DNA from: Sphingobacterium sp. PCS056 | GTDB lineage: Bacteria > Bacteroidota > Bacteroidia > Sphingobacteriales > Sphingobacteriaceae | DNA: 64,000 bases | Reading direction: 5' to 3' | Assembly: GCF_023273895.1 (NCBI RefSeq) | Contig: NZ_CP096883.1 | Coordinates: 3,968,001-4,032,000, forward strand | Shown: positions 54,678 through 64,000 of the stretch, one piece after another | Position numbering within the stretch: position 1 is the first letter of the stretch | How the letters are laid out: every line of letters begins with the position of its first letter | Notes under the pieces: model-generated | Told to the model about the DNA's origin: nothing | What the model saw: the letters and a program-made list of their open reading frames with translations, nothing else | Database searches by the model: none | Made by a program: the position numbers and the translations under genes

Positions 54678-56171
54678 TTATCGTTGTCCATAAATTATTT
54701 CATCGTCAGGAAGCGGCCATGCAAACACCTGCTGGCTGACAGGTATTATAGCACCTTGTTGACCAATTATCGGTTGATTTAGCCGTTTATATACAAAAAA
54801 GGTCTGCCCTTCCGCATACATTTCCTTACGATATTCCTTGATCAGCACCTGCCGAAAAGCGGTCTGATTCATCATTTCCAGCTTTTGTCCTATGCCACGG
54901 TTCAGCCTGACCTCATCTAAATAGGTGAGCGCTTGAGCAGGGTCTGTATCAAATGTGCATTCAGCAGCGATATAATACATTTCACTTAATCTAATGGCTG
55001 GAGCAACCAAGTAATGCAAGTTGGCAGAAAAGCTCTCACTGAACACATTTCTTCTATATTTAAGCAAAGAAGATATAAAACCGGTACCCATGCCTGTGCT
55101 TCCAAACCATTGGGTGTACCGCATATCACTACCTCCCGCCCCACCTACATCATAGATGATCTTAGCTTCCTCTTGATCCAAGTACATACCCGAGTTCCCA
55201 TCAGTAAACCATTCATTATTAAAGGTGTTGCTCATCGCAGGAATATACCAAGCAAAAAGTAACTCTTTGTAGAGGATACGATCCTTTTTATCCGCATCCA
55301 CGGCCAAGAAATCTGTCCGATTTGTCCAAGGGAATTTTTTGGCTGCTATAATTTCCTTGGCATATGCTAATGCCTTTATTTGGTCACCTTTGTACAAATT
55401 AACGCGAGCCAGCAACCCACATACAGCAAAATAATTCAGTCTATGCCTCCTATTTTGTAAGAAAAGGTTTGGATCTTGGAGTTCCGAATTTTGTAGGGTA
55501 TCTGTATTTGTCGGATAGCCAATGACATATGATTTTTGACGTATAGGGTCTATTTTCAGCAATTCTTTCGCTTGTTCCAAATCTCGAATGACCGAGTCCA
55601 GAGCTTGAGATACAGAAGACAATTTTGTTGATTTGTTGGAGTAAGTTGTGACGTAAGGTATAGCATCCGCTTGGTCACGGACAATTGGTGCAGTAGCAAA
55701 TAATCTAAGCGCATCAAAATGCAGATAAGCTCTCAAGGCCAATGCCTCTCCTTTGATCAATGGATAGTTATGACCGATAAACAGATTTTGCTTTTTATCG
55801 ATTTCGCCTAGGATCAAATTTGCATTAGCAATTCCATTATATAGGCCTTTCCACACATTATCCTTGCGAGCGATAAAATTCGCATCGTTGTATCTGAAGT
55901 TTTTAGTTTGGAGATATCGTAACGGATCATTGCTCGCAATACTGTAGTTCTGAACCAATACCTCAGCGGTACCAATGGTCAGCTCTTTACCATAGAGATC
56001 ACTTTTCGCAGATCTGGTGTACACACCTATAAGCGCTTCTTTAAATCCATCCTCTGTAGAGAACAGGATGTTTTTATCCACATCACTTTCGGGTTGTATA
56101 TCGAGCCATTTCGAACAAGAGAGGAACCCGAGATTGGAAATCAATATTAATATGATATAAATCTTTTTCAT
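54678..56171 (-). CDS. SusD/RagB-family outer-membrane lipoprotein
   Basis: A 497-residue protein with lipobox LSC (Cys about residue 20) and SusD features KWLDIQPESDVDKNILFSTEDGFKEALIGVY, LYNGIANANLILGEID, GEALALRAYLHFDALRLFA, and the C-terminal LSEMYYIAAECTFD and YMAEGQTFFVYKR-like stretch. It partners the SusC upstream at 56200-59568, with 28 bases between them. Unlike the first SusD, its locus has no CAZyme, so the substrate may be non-glycan or very simple. Confidence 0.95.
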   Translation of the reverse strand: MKKIYIILILISNLGFLSCSKWLDIQPESDVDKNILFSTEDGFKEALIGVYTRSAKSDLYGKELTIGTAEVLVQNYSIASNDPLRYLQTKNFRYNDANFIARKDNVWKGLYNGIANANLILGEIDKKQNLFIGHNYPLIKGEALALRAYLHFDALRLFATAPIVRDQADAIPYVTTYSNKSTKLSSVSQALDSVIRDLEQAKELLKIDPIRQKSYVIGYPTNTDTLQNSELQDPNLFLQNRRHRLNYFAVCGLLARVNLYKGDQIKALAYAKEIIAAKKFPWTNRTDFLAVDADKKDRILYKELLFAWYIPAMSNTFNNEWFTDGNSGMYLDQEEAKIIYDVGGAGGSDMRYTQWFGSTGMGTGFISSLLKYRRNVFSESFSANLHYLVAPAIRLSEMYYIAAECTFDTDPAQALTYLDEVRLNRGIGQKLEMMNQTAFRQVLIKEYRKEMYAEGQTFFVYKRLNQPIIGQQGAIIPVSQQVFAWPLPDDEIIYGQR

Positions 56172-56199
56172 TCTTCAATTAGTATAAGTCATTAGAAAT

Positions 56200-59100
56200 T
56201 TATAAACCCGCCTGAAGGGTAAAAGAGATACTCCGCGCGAAAGGATAATTGATCCCACGTTCTTGCTTGACCGATGACCAGCGAAAGATATCATTTGCCA
56301 CCAATCCCATTCGTAAGCTTGACAATGCCAATTTTTGAGTGAAAACTTTTCCAGCATCATATGAAATATTAAGTGATTGAAGTGCTAGTAAACGATCTGG
56401 CATTATAAATCGCGAGGAGACACGCGTCTGTCCGAGGTCTTGAATACTCTTATAGAAAGATACATCACCCGGGTTTTTCCATTTCTCTTCCAAGACGCGG
56501 CTATCCACATTATATCTTGGGTCTGCATTTTCCACCCGATCTACCAAAGTTTGATTATAGGTCTTTCCTCCCAATCGCGTTTGAAAATATGCCACCATCA
56601 TCAATTGCTTGTAACGCAGTGTTCCGCCAAAAAATCCTTCCATTTTAGGAGTTGCCACCGCCACGACATCGATATCCTTCGCATCCCAATCATAAGACAA
56701 TGTTCCATCTTTTTTAAGGAATACTTCCTTTCCATTTTCAGGATCAATGCCTAACGATGGCACAGCATAAATGGCATCTAACGATTGTCCTTCCTTGTAC
56801 CGCAACAGAGGAACAGCCATCAGATCACTCCCTTGCTGTGCCTCATCGACCCGTTCGTTATAACTTTTAAGTGCATTGGAAATCCGGATGATCTTATTTT
56901 CGTTACGGACTAGATTAGCTAGCAAACTTAGTGTCCAATTTGAGTTGCGGATGGGTATCCAATTTGCATTCAGCTCAAATCCTTTGTTTTCCATATCTCC
57001 TAGATTTTCTTTATAAGAAATAAATCCGGTAGACGGAGCCAAATTGATGTCGGCCAAAATATCACGTGTTATCTTATGATAATATCTTGGCGACAATGTC
57101 AATCGATCGTTCCACAAGCCTAGATCGATGCCTATATCTGTACTTTGGGTCTTCTGCCAGGTCAAATTCTCATTACCATAATTCCTAACTGTACTTCCTA
57201 GACCCGACGAATACCAGTTACTTTTATCATAATTATAAGTTGTCCTTGACATGTACGGATCAAACTGTACAGAACCTGTCAATCCGATCGTTGCCCGCAC
57301 ACGTAACTGGCTAATAGACTCATTATCGAACCACGATTCTTGGTGTATATTCCAACCAATACCTGTTGACCAAAATGGAGCCGAGCGCTTATTAGCGCCA
57401 AATTTAGATGAACCATCGATCCGCAATGTGGCATCAAAAAGAAATCTATTGTCAAATGAATAATTTGAACTTAAGAATGCACCAAATAATCTGGAAGCGC
57501 TTAAACTACTTGCCGGACTTGCATTCTCGGCATACCCCTTGGCAAAACCGACACTTGTAAAACGATCATTAGGAAAACCGATCGCTGTAAAAGAACGCTC
57601 ATCATAACTTTCCGTTCTGATATTTGTTCCCGCGACAAGATTGAAATTATGCTTTTCGATTGTCCGCATCCAATTTGCCCGTACATTGGCATCCCAGTAT
57701 AGTTCATTATTCGTATAACTGGTATAACTCCCTTTCAAATCTGTTTGACTTGTCGGGTAATAAAAAAAGTCATTGGCCAAAGGCGAACGGAAGTTGTCAT
57801 TATTGTTTAGTCTCTTCAGTAAGCTTACTTGTCCACGTAATCGCAAACCATTGCCTAGATCTAAGTCTGCAGATAGGTTATCTAATAGTTCGGTATAGCC
57901 TAATTTATTGAAGCTACTTAAAGTAGCATTATAAAGTGGGTTCAATACATGCTCCCTTTGGCTTGATCCAGAGTTGGCGACCCTGGTCCAAACATCAATT
58001 TCCTGAAGAATATTACCATTATCGTCTTTCATCCGATAATATGGATTCATCAGCACATAGTCTGAGAAATTACCATATGGCGATTCCGTACCATTTACAA
58101 TGGTCACTGATAATTCATTTTGAAAGCGAACTTTATTACGAAGATTGTAGCTGAAATTCAGACCTCCTGAATATTGGTTTCTACCAGACCCTTTCATGAC
58201 TCCAGGTCGCGTCTGGTATCGCAGGTCCATTCCATATCTGAATGTTTCTGCACCTCCCTGGATGTACAGACCATGCTTTTGCCCAACAGCAGTTCGCACA
58301 GGCTGAGAGAGCCAGTACGTGTCTACTCCGCCCAACACATTGGCCAATTTGCTGTAATATAATTCGTCAAGTACATCTTGAGACTGTCGCTGTACATCGC
58401 TGTCATAGAGCCCGGCCAATTTTTCGTAAGCTAATTTATCTGGCGCATTCAAAACTTTATATCCAGTCAGATCAGGAACATTGACATTGCTTTCGTGTGT
58501 ATAAGTCATCTGCAGCTTCCCATCTTTAGGCGATTTTGTCGTGATGACCATGACCCCATTGGCAGCCCGTGATCCATAAATAGCTGTTGCAGCGGCATCT
58601 TTTAAAATGGTGACACTCTCAATACGCGTCATATCCAAGTCCAAAACTTTTTGAACACTAACTTCAAAGCCATCCATAATAAAGGCAGGCATATTGATCG
58701 AGGTGGTAATATGATCACGTCTCAGTACTTCATTATTGCCAGTAGGCAAAGAAGAAGATCCTCTGACATTGATATTGGGAAGTGCATTGGGATTAGAACC
58801 CGCGAGATTATTATCGAGCAATTTGAATGATGGATCAAATACTTGCATCGCTTGGAGCACATTTTGTGGATTCACCTGGCGCAGCTCTTCTCCGCTTTTG
58901 GTAACAGCTGTACCCGTATAAGAATCTTTCTTGATGACTTGGTAGCCCGTTACAACGACCTGATCAAGCGCATTAGCCTCTTCCTCCATTCGGATGGAAT
59001 AATCAAATTTATCATCCAATAATTTAAGGACGTAAGTTCGATATCCCACCATAGTCATGGTCAGTGTACCTTTTGCTGTAGCCAAGAAAAATCGTCCATC

Positions 59101-59568
59101 TTGATCTGAAATCGCGATCGGTCTGCCGTCCTGAAGCACGGTGACCCCGTTTAAGGGATTTTGATCTTTGCCCACTACGCTAACTTTGATCTCTCGCTGT
59201 GAAGGTTTTTTAACCGTCGGAGCAGTTTTTTGATTGGTATTAGGCGATCGTTGTTCCAAAAATATTGTTTTTGAATCAATCGTATAGCTCATATCCTGAT
59301 CCTTTAAAATCTGATCAAGAAAAAACTTAAGGGTCACCTTTTCGACTTTCACGGTTATCGGCTTTGCCTTATCAAGTAATTTTTTAGCGCCCATGTACTC
59401 ATAATTAGTCTGTTTCTTGATCGCCTGCAATACTTCTGTAAGTGCCACATCGCGACCCGAATAGGTAATGGTTTGCGCATTCAGCTTTTGACATATGAAA
59501 AATAGAAGCACAACAAAAAACAGTGACAATGGCTTTGTCACATTTACAGAGTAAGAATTTCTTTTCAT
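56200..59568 (-). CDS. SusC-family TonB-dependent receptor with STN signalling domain
   Basis: An 1122-residue outer-membrane receptor. After the signal peptide comes an STN (secretin/TonB N-terminal) domain (ITYSGRDVALTEVLQAIKKQTNYEYMGAKKLLDKAKPITVKV, about residues 33-110). Then come a CarboxypepD_reg domain (about 145-225), the plug with VVVTGYQVIKKDSYTG and INVRGSSSLPTGNNE, and AAATAIYGSRAANGVMVITTKS. An STN domain is the FecA-like feature that lets the receptor signal to FecR when substrate is bound. Operon with FecR and the ECF sigma factor. Confidence 0.95.
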   Translation of the reverse strand: MKRNSYSVNVTKPLSLFFVVLLFFICQKLNAQTITYSGRDVALTEVLQAIKKQTNYEYMGAKKLLDKAKPITVKVEKVTLKFFLDQILKDQDMSYTIDSKTIFLEQRSPNTNQKTAPTVKKPSQREIKVSVVGKDQNPLNGVTVLQDGRPIAISDQDGRFFLATAKGTLTMTMVGYRTYVLKLLDDKFDYSIRMEEEANALDQVVVTGYQVIKKDSYTGTAVTKSGEELRQVNPQNVLQAMQVFDPSFKLLDNNLAGSNPNALPNINVRGSSSLPTGNNEVLRRDHITTSINMPAFIMDGFEVSVQKVLDLDMTRIESVTILKDAAATAIYGSRAANGVMVITTKSPKDGKLQMTYTHESNVNVPDLTGYKVLNAPDKLAYEKLAGLYDSDVQRQSQDVLDELYYSKLANVLGGVDTYWLSQPVRTAVGQKHGLYIQGGAETFRYGMDLRYQTRPGVMKGSGRNQYSGGLNFSYNLRNKVRFQNELSVTIVNGTESPYGNFSDYVLMNPYYRMKDDNGNILQEIDVWTRVANSGSSQREHVLNPLYNATLSSFNKLGYTELLDNLSADLDLGNGLRLRGQVSLLKRLNNNDNFRSPLANDFFYYPTSQTDLKGSYTSYTNNELYWDANVRANWMRTIEKHNFNLVAGTNIRTESYDERSFTAIGFPNDRFTSVGFAKGYAENASPASSLSASRLFGAFLSSNYSFDNRFLFDATLRIDGSSKFGANKRSAPFWSTGIGWNIHQESWFDNESISQLRVRATIGLTGSVQFDPYMSRTTYNYDKSNWYSSGLGSTVRNYGNENLTWQKTQSTDIGIDLGLWNDRLTLSPRYYHKITRDILADINLAPSTGFISYKENLGDMENKGFELNANWIPIRNSNWTLSLLANLVRNENKIIRISNALKSYNERVDEAQQGSDLMAVPLLRYKEGQSLDAIYAVPSLGIDPENGKEVFLKKDGTLSYDWDAKDIDVVAVATPKMEGFFGGTLRYKQLMMVAYFQTRLGGKTYNQTLVDRVENADPRYNVDSRVLEEKWKNPGDVSFYKSIQDLGQTRVSSRFIMPDRLLALQSLNISYDAGKVFTQKLALSSLRMGLVANDIFRWSSVKQERGINYPFARSISFTLQAGL

Positions 59569-59659
59569 TAATAATGTTTAGGTTAGTTTGTCGGACGAGG
59601 TCCAATAAAGTTCATATAGGTTTTCGTGTTAAGTCGTTTCTAATAGTCCTCCTTTCTTT

Positions 59660-60835
59660 TTAATATCCGTTCTTTTCAATGATTAATTTTCCATTTGCTG
59701 TAAAATGGTAATGTAAATTCTGGTCCTTTAAGATCTTTAATATGGTACTCAGTTTACTAGTGCGGTACGTTCCACCGAAAAACTCAACATCAGGTATCTC
59801 GCCCCTGTACTCGACATCCACATTATACCACCGAGACAAATCGTCCATGACTTCAAAGAGAGACTTTCCGTCAAAATTAAATCGGCCATCTACCCAAGCG
59901 AGTTCCTGGTTCACATCAACAGCACGACTGATTAGCTTACCTTTATTGACAAGAGACTGGTAACCTGGCAATAGGATGAGATGCTTTCCACTTGTTAATT
60001 CCTTCACCTGTACTTTACCTTCCTGCAGCGTGGTTTTCATTTCACTCTTGTTACCATAGGTGTTCACATTAAAATGTGTACCAAGGACAGACACCTGCTG
60101 ATTTGCAGTTTCAACGATAAAGGGCTGATTTTTGCGCTTGGCAACCTCAAAATAGGCTTCACCATCTACACGTACTTCACGTTTATCCGCTGCAAATACC
60201 GTAGGATAACGAAGTGTCGTTGAGGCATTTAATTTGACACGCGTACCATCAGGCAATATCACATCATAAACACCTCCTCTAGGGGTTTCAATGGTTGCAA
60301 ATTGAGCAGATTGTGTCTCCGCCACAGCGCTCCCATCATCATAATGAACTCCTTTTTTGTCCATATGGACCTGGCTTTCATGTTCATTGAGCTGAAATTG
60401 TCGTCCATCCGAAAAAGTAACAGTAGCGCGGTTTTGAGCAGGCAGCCTATCCATTTGAGATAGCTGGATTGCCGAAGGAATAGAGCTGTTGGTCTGGTTA
60501 TAGTACCACACCCCTCCCAAAGCGATGATCATACAAGCAGCGGCAACAAACGGAAGCATCCGTTTAAAAGAAAATAGTTGTTGAGGTACAGGTGTTGTAA
60601 ATAATTTTGCTCTTATCTTCTCAAAATCTCTGTTTTTTTCAAATTCCTGTAAACTTTCAAAAGACTTTTTTTGCATGACTTGATCAAAGCAACGTTTGTA
60701 AACCGCTTGATTCTCTTGAGACTCACTCAACCATTTTTTTAAAAGCAAACGGTCTTCAGCACGCTGTTCACCCTTCATTTCTTGAACAATGAGGCTGCTA
60801 ATACGAATCAATAATTCTTCTTCTTTTAGGTTCAT
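59660..60835 (-). CDS. FecR-family anti-sigma factor
   Basis: 391 residues from the ATG at 60835. A GTG at 60865 is in frame but less likely. The cytoplasmic N-terminal segment binds sigma. A single membrane helix (MLPFVAAACMIIALGGVWYY, about residues 100-118) precedes the periplasmic FecR domain with TIETPRGGVYDVILPDGTRVKLNASTTLRYP, FIVETANQQVSVLGTHFNVN, and the C-terminal DLSRWYNVDVEYRG. It holds the sigma factor until the STN-equipped receptor signals. It sits between the sigma gene (66 bases away) and the SusC gene. Confidence 0.94.
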   Translation of the reverse strand: MNLKEEELLIRISSLIVQEMKGEQRAEDRLLLKKWLSESQENQAVYKRCFDQVMQKKSFESLQEFEKNRDFEKIRAKLFTTPVPQQLFSFKRMLPFVAAACMIIALGGVWYYNQTNSSIPSAIQLSQMDRLPAQNRATVTFSDGRQFQLNEHESQVHMDKKGVHYDDGSAVAETQSAQFATIETPRGGVYDVILPDGTRVKLNASTTLRYPTVFAADKREVRVDGEAYFEVAKRKNQPFIVETANQQVSVLGTHFNVNTYGNKSEMKTTLQEGKVQVKELTSGKHLILLPGYQSLVNKGKLISRAVDVNQELAWVDGRFNFDGKSLFEVMDDLSRWYNVDVEYRGEIPDVEFFGGTYRTSKLSTILKILKDQNLHYHFTANGKLIIEKNGY

Positions 60836-60901
60836 GATATCTTGTTTCAATTGTAGATACCGCACCGAATTAAAAAAGTACTAAAGAAGATTCAAAAAAA
60901 A

Positions 60902-61489
60902 TTAAATTTTTGAAGAAAAGAATACGATGGACACCAGGTAATGAAAAGAATCGCGGCTTAACCATTTTCTTAATAAACTGAGGGCACGCAGTTTTTGATT
61001 TTTAACAGTTTGTATACTGATATGTAACAATTCGGCCACTTCCTGATTGCTATATCCCTCCAAATAAGTCAGCTCCACGATTTCACGTGCTTTAGGAGGG
61101 AGTTTTTTAAGAGCATCATATAGCTCTGCCATTGTTTCAGTGTAGACGATCTCTTGGAGTTGATTGGATTGATCGTGATCCTGTAGACGGACATAAGCAT
61201 CCACACGATTTATTCTTCTTTGCCGCGAAGTTTGGTAATTGATACCCAGACGACGAGCAGTTTGATATAAAGCTGCTTTCAGGTGATGTAAACTTTCAAA
61301 ATTGCGCTTACTTTGCCACAATCGGATAAAACTTTCCTCCGCTATATCTTCTGATTCTTTGGTCTCATCGACAAAACTTGATGCAAACAAACAGATTCGA
61401 GCAAAATAGCGATGATATAGATACGCACATGCTTCTTCTTTTCCTGTGGAGAAGTCTTCAAGCAATTCTTTTTCGCCCGTATATTCCAT
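60902..61489 (-). CDS. ECF-type RNA polymerase sigma-70 factor
   Basis: A 195-residue sigma factor. Region 2 has EEACAYLYHRYFARICLFASSFVDETKESEDIAEESFIRLWQ, and region 4 has LPPKAREIVELTYLEGYSNQEVAELLHISIQTVKNQ. It is the FecI-like member of this operon. When released by FecR it should transcribe the downstream SusCD-DUF4843-PKD-TlpA genes. It is preceded by a -7 box on the minus strand. Confidence 0.95.
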   Translation of the reverse strand: MEYTGEKELLEDFSTGKEEACAYLYHRYFARICLFASSFVDETKESEDIAEESFIRLWQSKRNFESLHHLKAALYQTARRLGINYQTSRQRRINRVDAYVRLQDHDQSNQLQEIVYTETMAELYDALKKLPPKAREIVELTYLEGYSNQEVAELLHISIQTVKNQKLRALSLLRKWLSRDSFHYLVSIVFFSSKI

Positions 61490-61529
61490 TCATCAATCTA
61501 TTTTCAGGTCAGGTAGCTATTTTAAAACT

Positions 61530-61537
61530 CAAATATA
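61530..61537 (-). promoter_or_regulatory. candidate -7 box TATATTTG for the sigma-FecR operon
   Basis: A minus-strand exact TAnnTTTG match about 40 bases before the sigma ATG at 61489. No -33 element at standard spacing was seen. Confidence 0.45.
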
Positions 61538-61579
61538 TAGATAAAATTTTAGTAAAATAGATGGATAAAACAATCAGAG

Positions 61580-61822
61580 ATGACAATCTTCAGTTTTAAA
61601 TCTCCATCTATTAGTCAGTGGGCAATTGATCAATACATAGCAGACACCCATCCAAAGAAAAAGAATCAACAGGTATATCGTCTCTACAGAATTAATCCAC
61701 TATGCTTTTGGCGATGGTCTCACTATCTCATAACAAGTAGAGATTGTGATTATAAATCGTGGAAAGAAATTGAATCTAACCGAATTCCTTACCATCCTGA
61801 AAATAGATATCAAGATTTTTAA
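61580..61822 (+). CDS. small hypothetical protein
   Basis: An 80-residue frame from an ATG, rich in Trp/Tyr/Arg: SISQWAIDQYIADTHPKKKN, NPLCFWRWSHYLITS and SWKEIESNRIPYHPENRYQDF. The composition and internal phrases look like a real conserved protein, and no other gene overlaps it. It sits divergent from the sigma factor and convergent with the following receptor. No family or function is claimed. Confidence 0.55.
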   Translation: MTIFSFKSPSISQWAIDQYIADTHPKKKNQQVYRLYRINPLCFWRWSHYLITSRDCDYKSWKEIESNRIPYHPENRYQDF

Positions 61823-61876
61823 AATTTAACCATAAAGCTTGAGTTAAATAATATAAAGTTTCTAAAAATAGTAATA

Positions 61877-64000
61877 TTAAATTTTATACCTCAGTCCAAG
61901 CATAAAAACACGAGGCATAATGTAAGTGATTTGCTCTGTAGCAACATACTCAGTCAATTGCAAGACACGATATCGATCATTGCCTAAAATATTGAATCCT
62001 TGCGTATAAAAGGAAAAAGGTGATTTTCCTTTTTTATATTCCAATTCTAAATTCGCTAAAATTGAAATTGGATTGGATTGATTTTTATCGAAAATAGCTT
62101 TCTCAAAACTCCAATCGGTTCTGATATTGAATGATTTTGCAACCATATACTTCGCCGAAAGATCTAACTTATCTGTTGTAAACATTCTTCTATTGGCAAT
62201 ATGATATTGCCAGCTAATGGTGTGCGACCATGAAGCTTTAATATCAGGATATCTTGGCTTTCTCCAACCTAATGATGCGGAAGTTGAAAATGTATTTTGG
62301 CGAATATCAAAAGTCTCATTGCTGATAATCTGGGCTAATTTCATATTTAAAAAGCTGCTGGAAACCTCTGGTTCAAATCTTCCTATCCTGATACTGTAAC
62401 CAATCATATGCATCATTTGAAAATCCGGTCTATCTAGCAATGTGACTCCTTTTACTTGATCAACTGTAGAAAAGGGCAGTATGTTTGCTTTGATTTTGTT
62501 TTTCAATTGAACAGTACTGCTGAAATATAACATCCGCAATCTAGCAATATCGAAATTCCTGTAATACAAACGAATCCGATGCTGCATCTGTCCAGATAAG
62601 CTATCATTACCACGAAAAATCACATTATAATCATTGATCCAATAAGATGGATTCATCTCATTATATTTGGGATAAAGATAATCCTGTTTATATTTTAAGC
62701 TTACGGTATTGGAAGGTCCAATTTCATAATTAACATCAATTTCCGGTTGAAAACTCAATCTATTATTCTCATATTTTGAATCAGATTTTTTATTATCAAA
62801 GGTTAAGAAATGTTCTTTGAAACTGATTAAAGTATTCAACTTTCGCCAAGTGAAGCGATGGTATAATCCCAAAAAAGTGTTTCCAGTTCTATAATGCTGA
62901 TCGTGATTAAAAATATTCGGATTAATCGAGTCTACCACACCCATGGTTGTTCCTTCCTGTCGCAAGATTTGATTTTGACTATTCAGCTCAAAATGTAACT
63001 GGTGCCGATGATCTAAAACAAGATAATGTTTCAATGATACATTGAACAGATTTTCTACTCTTTTTATAGGTCTAAATATCCCTGGTCTATTTTCATCTAA
63101 AAAATTTAGAGTGTTTTCAAAAAAAGCTTTGTCAGAAGATAGTTTAAATTGAGCTTTATGATTACTGAATTGATGTTGCAGAGCAAATGTGCTATATCTT
63201 CTTACAGAATGTTTCCAGTTACTTTCCAAAAATTGTTTAACAGAATAAGCCCTAGCAGATTCATTTTTTTGACTATTGCTAAAACGTATATGATCGACCT
63301 CCATAGTTGATACCTGCATCAAACGCGGATTTGTAAGATCAAAATCAACAGTGTAATCAACATTAAAATAAGGATTTCGTTTATACTTTAACGCTATGTT
63401 AGCCAGTGCTACCCCATTTTTCTGATTATTTCGATTTTGTCTTTTTTCAAAAAAACTGCTATCCGGAAAAGTATAGTTATTATGGATATCCTGCAAAGAT
63501 TGTACTCTATTTTCTGAATAAAGTGCATAAAGTGTCACTTTCAATCTTTTATCAAGTAATTTGGTTGTTCCATTAATGGTTGCTAATTTATTGATATTGC
63601 TTTGTACGCGCTGGTTACTCTTAGCATAGTCATAAAGAACTTGATTGGATGATGTATTATTAAAATACTGCAATTCCGAACTTTGAACACGGGTAATATC
63701 TTCTTTTGTTAAGCTGCCTAACCCTATCGAATTGACATCTGCTATAAATGACCCCGTTTTATTAGGCGAATAATAAAAAAGGGCTGCATGTTCTTTATAG
63801 GATTCATGATTACCAGCAGCCGTTTCTAAATCTCCGAAAACAAAATTTTTCTTATTTGCTTTCAGTTTTATATTCATAGCAAGCTGATCGTTGACCTGAA
63901 CTGCTTTCATCATCTCATTTTCGGAAAACCGACTGATCATTTCGACGTTATCAACTGCATCGGCTGGAATATTTTCTACAGCAATCTTACTTCCGCCTCC
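61877..64000 (-). CDS. TonB-dependent receptor / outer-membrane barrel protein (5' end outside window)
   Basis: The frame ends at 61877 and has no stop before the window edge at 64000, so the N-terminal part is missing. The first visible residues GGGSKIAVENIPADAVDNVEMISRFSENEM are the end of a plug domain. After this come long barrel strands and hairpins, with the C-terminus PRVFMLGLRYKI. No SusD follows, so it belongs to the non-SusD outer-membrane barrel receptor group. Cargo is unknown. Confidence 0.88.
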   Translation of the reverse strand, partial: GGGSKIAVENIPADAVDNVEMISRFSENEMMKAVQVNDQLAMNIKLKANKKNFVFGDLETAAGNHESYKEHAALFYYSPNKTGSFIADVNSIGLGSLTKEDITRVQSSELQYFNNTSSNQVLYDYAKSNQRVQSNINKLATINGTTKLLDKRLKVTLYALYSENRVQSLQDIHNNYTFPDSSFFEKRQNRNNQKNGVALANIALKYKRNPYFNVDYTVDFDLTNPRLMQVSTMEVDHIRFSNSQKNESARAYSVKQFLESNWKHSVRRYSTFALQHQFSNHKAQFKLSSDKAFFENTLNFLDENRPGIFRPIKRVENLFNVSLKHYLVLDHRHQLHFELNSQNQILRQEGTTMGVVDSINPNIFNHDQHYRTGNTFLGLYHRFTWRKLNTLISFKEHFLTFDNKKSDSKYENNRLSFQPEIDVNYEIGPSNTVSLKYKQDYLYPKYNEMNPSYWINDYNVIFRGNDSLSGQMQHRIRLYYRNFDIARLRMLYFSSTVQLKNKIKANILPFSTVDQVKGVTLLDRPDFQMMHMIGYSIRIGRFEPEVSSSFLNMKLAQIISNETFDIRQNTFSTSASLGWRKPRYPDIKASWSHTISWQYHIANRRMFTTDKLDLSAKYMVAKSFNIRTDWSFEKAIFDKNQSNPISILANLELEYKKGKSPFSFYTQGFNILGNDRYRVLQLTEYVATEQITYIMPRVFMLGLRYKI

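Noticed and set aside
1..64000. tRNA, rRNA, CRISPR arrays, insertion sequences or phage genes
   Set aside because: None recognised by reading; a covariance-model scan would be needed to exclude small RNAs, and a negative tRNA result is not proven by eye.

Overview
The window is AT-rich chromosomal DNA from a member of the Bacteroidota, most likely a Sphingobacterium-like Sphingobacteriaceae bacterium (inference). The evidence is two SusC/SusD loci, a hybrid two-component (HTCS) regulator, an ECF sigma/FecR pair, many lipoproteins with a hydrophobic-SxC lipobox, several LytS/LytTR and AraC regulators, and several exact TAnnTTTG -7 promoter boxes of the Bacteroidota type. I saw no rRNA, tRNA, CRISPR array, transposase or phage gene.

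Layout. 1-9.2 kb: a multi-PAS sensor kinase cut by the window edge exactly at its H-box, a small lipoprotein, a CMD-family protein, then a TonB-dependent receptor followed by a three-gene signalling operon (a degenerate LytS-like protein, an intact LytS-like kinase and a LytTR response regulator). 9.2-18 kb: mixed metabolic genes (HD-like hydrolase, glycosyltransferase, butanediol dehydrogenase, PRISE-type reductase with a Crp-family regulator, luciferase-like oxidoreductase with an ArsR repressor and palindromic operators). 18-20 kb: a lone GH110 alpha-1,3-galactosidase with a textbook promoter. 20-35 kb: an operon of uncharacterised proteins (DUF2931, DUF4375/TPR, lipoprotein), nitrilase plus AraC, a flavin reductase broken by a G8 tract followed by an FAD oxidoreductase, an orphan ExbD, an aldo/keto reductase, YceI and the large catalase KatE.

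35.9-51.1 kb is a polysaccharide utilisation locus. A 1358-residue HTCS is divergent from GH16, SusC, SusD, GH20, a GH29 fucosidase relic, a Cys-type sulfatase and a FUSC transporter. The enzyme set (endo-acting GH16, hexosaminidase, sulfatase, fucosidase remnant, with a GH110 elsewhere in the window) fits a fucosylated and sulfated host-type glycan, but this is inference. The HTCS has lost both its phospho-accepting histidine (Gln829) and its receiver aspartate (Glu1131). The intergenic region it faces carries three C-tracts spaced about two helical turns apart.

51.2-61.5 kb (minus strand) is a second nutrient-uptake operon: ECF sigma factor, FecR anti-sigma factor, SusC with an N-terminal STN signalling domain, SusD, DUF4843 lipoprotein, PKD-like lipoprotein and a TlpA-type thioredoxin. 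The window ends inside another TonB-dependent receptor-like barrel.

The most noteworthy points are the phosphorelay-dead HTCS with its C-tract array, the paired pseudo-kinase/kinase operon, the ArsR operator duplication, the fucosidase relic and the poly-G frameshift.
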